Part shown: positions 13,289 through 22,777 of the stretch, piece by piece
Position numbering within the stretch: position 1 is the first letter of the stretch
Layout: the number at the start of each line of letters is the position of its first letter
Origin: Trichuris trichiura
Taxonomy: Eukaryota > Nematoda > Enoplea > Trichinellida > Trichuridae
Assembly: GCA_037903355.1 (NCBI GenBank)
Contig: JBAJFE010000050.1
Span: forward strand, 1,178,001-1,242,000
DNA: 64,000 nucleotides
Direction: 5' to 3'
Translations under genes and position numbers: made by a program
The notes under the pieces: generated by a model
The model's input: the letters and a program-made list of their open reading frames with translations, nothing else
What the model was told of the DNA's origin: nothing
Databases searched by the model: none

Positions 13289-16200
13289 CTATACGGTACG
13301 TTGGCTCACCATTTGGGCAAAGAAGACTGATTCTCCGGGTCTTTCTTGATATCTGGGATAGTTGTCCAAGTTTTCTTGCAACTTCAACGGTAGGCTGCCG
13401 TAGCTGGAACGCACCACCGACAGCACGTGTTGCCTTGTAAGGCTCTGCTCTTCAAGCGCTTCGATTTTGGGCAAAAGATGACATAGAATAGCTCTGACGG
13501 AAAAAATAATAAGCAAAAATTATTGCCAACAAAACACTCACCTAATATTAACGCAACTGCTTTGCATTTTTTTGGCCGTTTCCTTGAACGGATGACTCCT
13601 GTCAGCGTATTGGGCAGCTGTACAAAAGAAGGATAATCAAGTACAGTACTACATACTGTAGGTTTGAAATTACACAGGGAGCACACAGCTTGCAGTGTTT
13701 CGTTGTTTCTAAGTATTTCGTAGTACAGGTCGTCGTAGGATTCCGCTTCGGGCAAGAATGTGTCCCCAAAAGTGACGAATAGATTCAAAATAGTGAGCAC
13801 CTAAACGGCTCGCAATTTTCAACCCTTTTCGTCGTCTTGCGCAGCTCGCACGATACCTGATTGCACAAATCGAAAATATCACCGTCCTCCAGCAGCGTTT
13901 GACTGTTGACCACGACGAAGCGAAGCAACGTTAGAAGCGCTGCAAAATGATCACCGAATCGCTTCGGACCGATTTTGGCGCTCGCTTACCATTCCAAAGG
14001 CCGTGCAAGTTGAAATCCAATCTCACTTTGCACTTTTTGTTGAAACAAACAATTCTGTGGACGATACCAAGCATCCTCCTGTCGGCAAATGCGAGCATCG
14101 CAACTATGGCATCAAAAGCCGATCGTACCGGTAGAGATCAAATGGAAAGCATTTCATTAAATTGCTCAGGATGAAATCGACAGCCAAGCTGAGAAGATGA
14201 TGAGCAAGCGGGCGACATTGTACCTGCGCATCATTTGAAATTTTGTGGCGCATCGGCTGCAACAGCCAAATTTAAATATTTGGCAATGTTCGAACGGTAA
14301 TAATTTGTTACCCTGGAATACAAGGGCACTTTAAACGCAAGACTGACGTCTTGCATCAACATGTTCGCATACTGATCCTAAACCTAAGCCTTGCCAGATT
14401 TTGAAAAAAAAACGTCTGATAACCGACCTCCGTGATGCACGTCCATATAATCAAGCACAATCGTGCGGCATCGATCTTTCGCTGCCCTTAAAATTATTTA
14501 TGAAACCAGTACATCTTCAAGGTAGGGAAGTCACCTTTTAAATCGTAAAACAAGCAAGAACAGTAGGAAAGAAAGGAGGCGCACAAGTTTGTGCCCAACT
14601 GCGACGTGCCATCATTGACTACCGCTTCGTCATTTTCCTCTTCGCTCGAGCTAGCTGTTGGAACGCTATCTGCAAGTGGCAACTGAAACAGAGATAAACT
14701 TATCAACAAAATAAGGTTTGAAAATTTGAATAAGTCCAACGCGACGCCATGCTGCTTACCGTAACCAGAGTGGTAATAAAGTACCGATTTAAATGAACCG
14801 CCTCGTAGAGAGCGAGAAGAACGGATAGGTTAATTCTAAAGTTGGGCAACGTTGGTACGGCTGCTAGTTAGTCGATTAATTTACTGAACAACGGGCGTCT
14901 GCTGTTCCGGCGTTGAAACGAACAACTGATTAAACATATGAGCCACGGAAGCCAACATATTGGGTTTTTGGCTTTCAATTTCCCGCTTAAAGTTTAAATT
15001 CATTGCGTTAAGCTCGCCTGCTAAGGCCATACTGTATCCCTGCATGGAACATTATGAAAATGAGCAGCTATAGCGAGCACTTACGTTTAAGGCCAAATCG
15101 CGATCCAAGATCGACAAGCTCATCATGAATTGGTTGTTTCTCTGAAAAGGAGATGAAAGCAATAATATATCCCGGCTCTATTGCTCGCTACGCGTCAAAG
15201 AAGACTTGCAATTTAAATAAATTGAAAAATGAGCATGTTGACTTTTTTATATTGTTGCCATATAAGGTAGTAGTGCATAGTCACCTCCGATTTCCTGAAG
15301 TTGGTAATAAATGTTAACATTATTGCCACTGAAATTCCAAAGAGACGGCGTTCCGTTGTGCTTTCCAAAAGCTGCAAAAACAAAAGAATATAATAAGCAT
15401 GCAAACGAACAATGAGTCGTCGTCTACCACAAGCAGCGTTTCGAATATGTCCTCTGTTATCAGGAACTCTATCAAGGCATTTTCATTGATGTTTTCGCAA
15501 CACTATGGCAATTCTGGTCGTCAGAAAAAAATTGTTGAAAATAACAAAGCTTACAGTCACCACGGAGAGCAGAAAGTCGAGACAGCAAGATTTCAAAGTG
15601 CTCGATCCTTCCTGGACAAGAATTTGACAAATATGACGTAACAACAACTGAAAAAATGAGATGAGGGCGAAAGAGGGGAAAAAATGGAAACCAATACATC
15701 CATTGCTCGTTGAGCGTCTTTGTTGTCGAAAAGTAAGTCGACCATATCGAAGGAAGATAAGTGCTTTTTCTTCTTTGCAATCGCTTTGATAACGACGGAC
15801 AAAGTCTTAAGGAAATGAAAACAGGTTATTCAAAAATCTAACAATTTCGTCTACGAAAAAAGAAGTGCGCAACAAACGTTAACAAAAAAAAAGACCAACA
15901 GGCAAACGTGAAACTAACTTTGAGAGCGTTATATGAGCGGATGTCACTTCCTCCAACGATGACGGCAAGGCACATCCATACGAATTTGTTCAATTGAAAC
16001 TTAAAAGTAAAAAAGAATTGAAGTTGAAGAAAGCGGATAAAAAATTTACATACTTTTAAGCTAACCAAAGACGAAATAGGAAGTTCGTCGATTATACGAG
16101 TCAATGCGACGCAGTTTGGACGAAGCAGAAAGAATTCGCTCCAAAACGAGTCGGGCAGCAACGAGTTCGATTTTTCCTTGAAAAGACGTCATACAAAGGC

Positions 16201-16311
16201 ATGCTTAATATGGGAGATCAATTTTACTTGAATAATCTGTTCGTACATAAGGACCACCTTGCCTTTCAAGCGGCACTTCGCATCCTTGTTGGCAAACGTT
16301 CGACCTTGCAT
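13289..16311 (-). CDS. ARMH3: ARMH3 orthologue (C10orf76), armadillo-like helical protein
   Basis: In vertebrates ARMH3 is a Golgi-associated protein that binds PI4KB and supports PI4P production. The gene runs on the minus strand from the ATG at 16311 through about twelve small exons. N-terminal exon: LKGKVVLMYEQI (human LKEKVVLMYDEIF). Next exon: PDSFWSEFFLLRPN (human PRFWDELFLMKVN). Further exons carry LYEAVHLNRYFITTLVT near 14800, RLCLIIWTCITE near 14440, DQYANMLMQDVSLAFKVPL near 14350, ALLTLLRFVVVNSQTLLEDG near 13900, ILNLFVTFGDTFLPEAESYD from 13800, and FKETAKKMQSSCVNIR at about 13550-13590. The last exon, about 13496-13289, has LSVVRSSYGSLPLKLQENLD and FFAQMV. Order and spacing follow the human protein throughout. 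The C-terminus appears shorter than in human, or a last small exon was missed. Some internal exon ends are approximate. Confidence 0.88.
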
Positions 16312-18185
16312 GGCAACGTCTAAACTTTACGAAACCTTCATTTGGCCCGGGGGAAATGACAGCTCACGTTCGCCACTTACTGAACCTATAGTTGCCATTA
16401 AGTAAAGCTAATTGAAATTAATAAAACCCCCGCGAGGGACAAACTGTGAAAAACATAATAGTGTCTTAAAAATTACTGTAAACATATTATTTTTGTAGCT
16501 CTATTTTTTACCGCGATGAACTAGCGCGCTCACAAGCGGAACAACTACGACACAAAAAAATCCTTCGGCAATGCAACTGGATTAATCTAAAGGAAACAAC
16601 AAAACGACCGTTATTGCGCTGACGAGATTAGCAGCGTTGTTTCGAGTGAATTTGCAAACTAAGACAAAACTGCTCTGACGAAATTCAATTCAGTGTGGCA
16701 AAAAAACCTGTTCAATGCTCGCGTGACGATCGAAAAGGCGATAAGAGGAGCCTAAAGTACAGTAAACCTATGAACTTGATTATCTTTTTCTTCAGCAAAG
16801 TTGTACAATGAAATATCATGCGAAAAGTCCATTTTACGTCAACTACTGACTAACAAATTCAAATTGCTCGTCAGATTGTCACTATCTCTTCCAACAGCCT
16901 CACCCGTTGAGGGCTAATAATTTTTCGTTCAATAAATATGCAGCAGATGGCGGATCACGCGCTGACTAAGCCTAAGCATTAGCTGTCCTTGTATCGAATT
17001 TTTTTCGTAGTGTGTGCGACTGACTTTGTTCAGCCATATGCGGGACTTGCAGAGCTCATCAAGTAGGCAGCTTTCAACCAGCCAAATAATGACGAAGGAA
17101 CGTTTACTGTACTTAGTTTTTAAAAACAAAAATATAGTAAAGAATTTCCCTTTCGGCCAGCTAAGCACGAAAGTTTTCTGCAGTCTCTTCCATTGCACGC
17201 CTGGAGCTTACTGTAAACAGAACTAAAATCAAGTTCCATTGGTAAAAGTAACCGCAAGCTGCTTAAATTAAAGTATCTGCACCTTTTAAATGCACGCCTA
17301 GCTTGTCTACGCTTGCTAATATTAGCAAAAGTTGATTTCAGACTTAAGCTTCGAGTGTGCGCGGTTACCTCGGTCAGTCAACCTTGATTTTAGTTCTATC
17401 TACAGTACACACACCCCGCATAATGGAAAAAGCCCATTTGTTCATTACTGTAGGTATTAATTCATTGTAAAAAAATTTTCAGCCAAGAAAATTTGACTTT
17501 GTGAAATCAGAATTCTACTTAAAACGGAATATTTTTGTTTGCGTCAAAACGTGCCCGCGTCAAAACATTTAACCAAAAACATGAGCCTTTTAGCCGACTA
17601 AAGCGCTGCATCCTGGACGTTTAGAAGACGATGCCCAATTACTTGTGCAAATTAGCATTTTGCTGCTGCATTTAAATCATAACTTAATTTTCTCATTCGC
17701 ACACTTCAGACGAAGTGATTCTGCCAATTTTCGAACTGGATGAACAAATTTAAACAAATAATTGCTTAGGAAAAAAACACTGCTCAATACGTCTGGACGT
17801 AACGCGTAAAGCATACTGCTCTATAGTGGTAGCGAAGAAAGCGGACAGTTACGACTTATTTACGAAATGAGCCGTTACCTGCGCAGAAGGCCAGCATTTG
17901 GAAAACCATTTGAAATGCCCGGAGAAGAAGCCAAAAATCCCAAACGCTTACTGAACAAAAAATTGTCGATCAAGTCGCGCTAACAAAAGCACTGTCGACG
18001 CTTCACTCGTTAACCGACATATTCAATTTCTGGAGACAGGAGCACATTCTTTAAGACGGCGACCGAAAGCAGTACTACGCAACAGGTCAAAAGAAAAAAG
18101 ATAAACGAATTTAAAACACTTCTTAAATGATGTTCAGGTTCAGTTACTGTAGAGAAAGCAGGATCTACCCAACAGCTCGCCATAT
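16312..18185. other. Intergenic region, no gene seen
   Basis: 1.9 kb between ARMH3 and CSTF1, both on the minus strand. Only short unsupported open frames. It includes the ARMH3 promoter side and the CSTF1 3' region; several TACNGTA motifs occur. Confidence 0.45.
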
Positions 18186-19457
18186 TCAGTCAGTAATAGC
18201 TTTTCGGTACCAGTAGCGAGCTCTGTAATCGTCGCTGCAAGTAATGAATGCAGGCTGAACCGGTGAATGAGCAAAGGCTCTGACTGGCGCTGTATGGCCA
18301 AGCGGAAGAACACGTTTCCGTTCACAGGTGCGAGAATCCCAAGAGCAAAGGCAACCGGAATGTTGTTCGGGAAACAAGACGTAGTCTTCGTTCTGGTTAA
18401 AGGCAGCCTGTATCCGATGCCTGGATTGGCCGGACGTGCCGAGGCACGTGTAAGCCATCAGGCAACGATTGGTGCATAATTCCCATAGTTTAACAACTCC
18501 ATCTTTGCCGCAACTGAGAATATACTTGCTGTTTTTGCTGAAAACGGCCGAACACACTTCCGCACCGTCGTGAGCTCGTTGGAACGTGTTGACGCACCGG
18601 CAAGAAACGCCATCCCAAAGCTTTATGGAACCGTCTTTGGATGCGCTAACAAAGTAACGCCCAGTATGGGTATATTGAATATCCGTGATTGGTCCCTGAT
18701 GTTGGTCAGCCGGCACGGGAGATACAAAGCATTGTAATGTGTCAACAACATACAGTCTTAAAGTAGAATGTTCCGTCCCCACAAGAATGCAATCTCCGAG
18801 AGGGTCGAATGCCATGCAACGGACTGGCTCAACTTCCAATATGGTCTTGAATGCCCGCTTTACTGACGATTTGGCAAAGTCAAAAAATTTGAGCGTACAG
18901 TCTTTCGAACCTGAAGCTAAGATCTGTTCTCGAGGATGGAAGGCCAAACAGTTCACTTGATCAACGTGATCGTACAACGTACGAATTACGGGATGGAATT
19001 CCGCATTGGCTTGCGTCACTTCAACGTCCGAAAACATGTGCTCTTTGGACAGTACTCGGTCAATGTCCACAATTTTTATAGACGCATCACCTGAACCAGT
19101 AGCAACCAGACTACCATCGTTGTTGAAGGCGCAAGCTCGGCAAACGTCCTTATGAGCTGTAATGAAAATCGTTTCGTATAAGGCGGGCTCCGGGGACGAA
19201 GGAAGCAAGTCAGCATCGAAATCCATATCTAAGCAAGATGTATGCCATTCATTTGCCCCTCTTGACTTTCCCTTTTCCTGCTGTTCATTTTCTGTCTGGT
19301 AAGCCGTAGTAACGTAACGCAGCAACTTGTTAGAAGGCGGGCAAGGTCTGTCCTCGTTGACCATTTTGCTCAGGCTTGCAGCCATTTGGCTGTATCCGTC
19401 GTAATACAACTGGCTAATAATTAAACGGTACAAATTACTATGCATATTTCTGTCCAT
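18186..19457 (-). CDS. CSTF1: Cleavage stimulation factor subunit 1 (CstF-50)
   Basis: Subunit of the CstF complex that binds the downstream element during mRNA 3'-end cleavage and polyadenylation in the nucleus. One uninterrupted exon encodes 423 residues, close to the human 431. The N-terminal dimerisation region is seen as NLYRLIISQLYYDGYSQMAA and LSKMVNEDRP, residues about 8-40. WD40 repeats follow from about residue 98 to the end, for example AHKDVCRACAFNNDGSLVAT, DHVDQVNCLAFHPREQILAS, TDIQYTHTGRYFVSASKDGS with KLWD, CSAVFSKNSKYILSCGKDG and AHSPVQPAFITCSDDYRARYW. The start is the ATG at 19457; a second in-frame ATG lies four codons on. Absence of introns is unusual beside the intron-rich neighbours and may reflect intron loss or an old retrocopy that replaced the parent gene. 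Confidence 0.95.
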   Translation of the reverse strand: MDRNMHSNLYRLIISQLYYDGYSQMAASLSKMVNEDRPCPPSNKLLRYVTTAYQTENEQQEKGKSRGANEWHTSCLDMDFDADLLPSSPEPALYETIFITAHKDVCRACAFNNDGSLVATGSGDASIKIVDIDRVLSKEHMFSDVEVTQANAEFHPVIRTLYDHVDQVNCLAFHPREQILASGSKDCTLKFFDFAKSSVKRAFKTILEVEPVRCMAFDPLGDCILVGTEHSTLRLYVVDTLQCFVSPVPADQHQGPITDIQYTHTGRYFVSASKDGSIKLWDGVSCRCVNTFQRAHDGAEVCSAVFSKNSKYILSCGKDGVVKLWELCTNRCLMAYTCLGTSGQSRHRIQAAFNQNEDYVLFPEQHSGCLCSWDSRTCERKRVLPLGHTAPVRAFAHSPVQPAFITCSDDYRARYWYRKAITD

Positions 19458-20514
19458 GGAAACAGCTTGTTTTCTACAAAATAAAGTACACGTTTAACGA
19501 TTAATAACAAACAAAACAAATGAAGCGCAAAAATATCCCAATATTAACACGACGTGGCCATAAGAAAACAATAAATCCCGCTGAAACGGAGGAAAATGAA
19601 AGTACAGTACCCATTGTTACAGTAACTTATAGGATTTGAAGGTGCGATAAACTGTTCAACGTCGCTTGCTTAAATGCACTTTCAAAAAACCAATATAAAA
19701 TCAAACCTTAGGCGAAAACGCGGCTTTAGATGAAAACCTTATGCAACTGATTCCACTTCATTGAAGGTTAACGATTCCTTCCGAAAAGTTGGCAGACCAA
19801 ACCGAAAACAACAGCAGGCTTTTAGAATAAAAATTGAAAAAGCAGAAGTGGCATTTTAGCAGAAGTAAACTTTTCCCCACCCGCCTATTTCCGATATCTG
19901 CAAAGGGTCGATGAAAAGCTACCTACGATGCAACCATCACGAAGTTGAACTTATCATGTAAAATAATAAGCTGAAAAAGTAATTATTTGAAAGTGAAATT
20001 GTTTTAAAGAATAGCTTTGACTGAAATGATCAAATAAGACCGTCTTCAACTCGTTCCCCATTGTAACGTTTGGCTAAACAATAGTACCCGCTGTTTTCGC
20101 ATTCCAGCAGTTTATAGGGCTCCTGCTGTTGTCCTTATACCTGCGAGTTTAACAACAGCTACCTGTTTCTTTCTTATTGCTATTTACTGAAAGTCTTAGA
20201 AGTTCTTTATGTAGAAGCAACGGAAAGAAAATATTTTGCGCGCATTTGCGTAAGCTAAAAACTGATTTTTCTGCTTGCTTTTTTTATTAATTCGCGCGAG
20301 CAAAGGAACGTTTTGCGTAATTGTACCTGCGAATGCTACAGTAATTCACTGAGTTGGTTGCTCCGGTGTTTAAGGCAGCATTGTCGACCACGTTCAATTG
20401 TTGGCGGCAAAATATTAGCTAATAAGGTGGAAAGCGATTTTTTGGATTGCCGGTTTTTTTGTTAGTCGCTTACTGTTTCCTAATAACGTCGAAATTCGCT
20501 TGCTGCCGCTGGAC
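19458..20514. other. Divergent intergenic region (CSTF1 / PBDC1)
   Basis: About 1.06 kb shared 5' region between the divergently transcribed CSTF1 and PBDC1 genes. No exon seen. It carries TACAGTA motifs near 19604-19620 and 20338. Either two promoters or a bidirectional promoter is possible. Confidence 0.45.
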
Positions 20515-21182
20515 ATGGACGTCGGCGACGTGGAAGGACTTGCGGCAGCATTAAATGAAATCAGCGTCGGCCTTGCAGACGGCGTACATATGAATTATAG
20601 TTTTAATTTGTTTTTTTCTCAAGAATTTCTTTTAGTCTTCCGTTGAGTCAGCTTGGGCAATGTTGGCCTACGAAAACGCTGATAAGCACATGGACGTAAT
20701 TTCGTAGTCTTTTTTTAATGCGTTCTTCTATAAGAGTTGTTCTATTGTCAGTTAATCTCTTCTTGCGACTGTCGTTTCTTACATCTTTCGTGTTGTGACG
20801 AAGAAATCTACAGTAAGTTTCGTGAAGCATTTCCCGATATGCCTTTGGACATGATTGATGAAGAAGCGATGCGGTCAGCTCCTATGAAAGAGGTAGTATA
20901 TCTGTTCCGATCAACCTTTTTTCTTAGATTATTTTGCCATAGCGCTGGCGCAAGTTTGGCGAACTTTTTAAGCGAAAAATTCCGGATTACAACTTTGGAA
21001 CGTTGCTTCGTTGCAATGTCGAAGGGGAATACGATTCACCGAATACAATTCTTGGTAAGTCTTTGGTAATTTTAATATACCAGTTTGCTATTGGTGAAAT
21101 TTTAATAGTTCCAAAGATCCAGTTTTTGGCTATCGAGATTGCTCGCAATCGCGAAGGCTTCAATGGTCGAATACGTGGTTGA
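20515..21182 (+). CDS. PBDC1: PBDC1 family protein
   Basis: Small conserved eukaryotic protein of poorly known function; the family name refers to a 'polysaccharide biosynthesis' domain, but a sugar role is not established. Five exons (20515-20583, 20636-20695, 20752-20892, 20943-21054, 21109-21182) join in frame to 151 residues. Seen in order: SSVESAWAMLAYENADKHMD (human IEMAWAMKAYEHAE), LISSCDCRFLHL then EEIYSKFREAFPDMPLDMID (human ISSVDPKFLKLTKVDDQIYS), WRKFGELFKRKIPDYNFGTL (human WRPFCLKFNGIVEDFNYGTL) and VPKIQFLAIEIARNREGFN (human APRIQFFAIEIARNREGYN). The product ends shortly after this block, without the longer acidic C-terminus of vertebrates. Confidence 0.93.
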
Positions 21183-21440
21183 CTATATGACAGTTGTAGT
21201 TACAATAAACACTTTACACTCGCTCAGCCAACTGCTTCCGCTCTGACCTGATTCGCAGATTTCAAACTTTACCCGTTTATTCACTCACTTTTGTAAAATC
21301 TTTCAAATGTAACTGCGGGAGTCGTTCGCTAACTAGCCTAAAACAAGCATGTAAGCAATGAGGAACCTAAGGATTTATTCCCGCTCATAATATGGCTGAA
21401 CTGGTAAAGTTTACCGCCTGTTTTAGCTTATTAAAAAACT

Positions 21441-21513
21441 TGCCTCGAGCCGGGATCGAACCAGCGACATTTAGATCTTCAGTCTAACGCTCTCCCTACT
21501 GAGCTATCGAGGC
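21441..21513 (-). tRNA. tRNA-Phe (GAA)
   Basis: The minus strand folds into a complete cloverleaf of 72 nt plus an A discriminator. Acceptor GCCTCGA pairs with TCGAGGC. D-arm is GCTC/GAGC. Anticodon arm is TTAGA-CTGAAGA-TCTAA with anticodon GAA. T-arm is GCTGG-TTCGATC-CCGGC. No intron; CCA is not encoded. Internal A and B boxes are intact, so the gene is probably active. Confidence 0.95.
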
Positions 21514-22404
21514 GTCTGTGTTTTTCTTCATATTCTCTACAGGAAACATGATAGCAAAATTTTCAACTCCAAAGTTAATACATTTTGTTTCCACATCTTT
21601 GGGCCAGTTACTGTGCTATGTTATTGGCCTACAAGCATATCCTGAATTTATACATAGACATTAGGCCAGACTTAATTTTCCACTAATTCGCTGGATGCCT
21701 GATATTATCATGAGTTAGACTATGTTAAGCTTTGAAAGTTGTTGGAAGGCGTTGTTTTTTCAAGGTTATTCGCGCCTAAACCCTAAAGATGCCTTAAGCG
21801 CGATTCGACCACTGGCTTTTAGCCGTTGATGCTCCAATGTTAGTTTCACAAGCTCGACCGGAAAGTCCAAAATGCTTATTCAACAATGGATACCTTTTGG
21901 ACGCTCAACAATCCAAAGTTAGAATCGTTTTTGTCTTGCTTTCTGTTTCCTTGTTTTATTGCGCTGTGATGATTTCAAATGTACCGTACCCCCAAACTTG
22001 ATGCGTAGGTATTAGCTAAATGAATTAATTTTTCTTTACTAAAGCTCGTCAGTGGTTCCATTCCCTTAAGCTTTAATTAAATTTATTAATACCGCCTTAC
22101 TCATCTAATACAAAATTACTATTCAATCTTTTCGGCCAACGTAAAAGTGAAGTGAATTTTTTTTCTAATTTTTCTACCATCATCGTTGTAGTTTCCTTCA
22201 TGCCAAAAGTTAGTGGCAGCTTTGCTTGGACTTTTCAAATCTCCAAATGAAGTCATGCTTTAGAAGAGGACTTAAAGGGGCTTCCTGTCGCCTCATTCAA
22301 CTAAAGAATTTTTTCAAGAAATGTATTTATCCGCAACGGGCACCAACCAGAAGATACTACAACGTTTGAAAATGTGCGCTGCAATCTCATGGTTGTTTAG
22401 CTTG
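21514..22404. other. Region between tRNA and retroelement, no gene seen
   Basis: About 0.9 kb of AT-rich DNA with no supported exon or repeat. It ends at the 14-bp target site that the Penelope-like element duplicated. Confidence 0.45.
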
Positions 22405-22417
22405 AAGAATGCGCTTA

Positions 22418-22542
22418 TGTAAATGTAACTTCTTGGTACGGGACCGTATAGTTTCATGTTGAGTTTCTTTTACGGAAATTTTGTCCCGTTGATAATATTT
22501 TTATTATTCCGTAGCTTTCGGGTCAAACGAGACCCGTCTTCA
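22418..22542 (-). repeat. Penelope-like element pseudo-LTR, 3' copy
   Basis: Direct repeat partner of 25288-25412. It contains the rc of the element's ATG region and ends with the hammerhead-like hairpin at 22515-22543. Confidence 0.9.
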
Positions 22543-22543
22543 G
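22515..22543 (-). ncRNA. Hammerhead-like ribozyme motif in the Penelope-like element
   Basis: On the minus strand: CTGAAGA, then C, then stem GGGTC / loop TCGTTT / GACCC, then GAAAGC. CUGANGA and GAAA are the two invariant core segments of hammerhead ribozymes, which are known from Penelope-like elements. An extra C separates the first segment from stem II, so activity is uncertain; stem I and the cleavage site were not resolved. Confidence 0.55.
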
Positions 22544-22777
22544 CGGTGTTAATATAAAGCAATGACGTAACGAAAATTCACGGTGTTAAAATGATGTAAC
22601 GGGTGTTGCGCGGGGAATTTTAAAGTTTTAAAGTAGATTTCATTGTGTCCTCATCTTCTGTCTGTCAGCTAGCCATTTTTCTTGTTGTGGATATGTGTTG
22701 TTCTTCAGAAATTTCATTTTAAGGTACTTCTCCATTTGGTTGGTTTTGATCCGTAGTTCTTTGTTTCCTTTTTGTGT

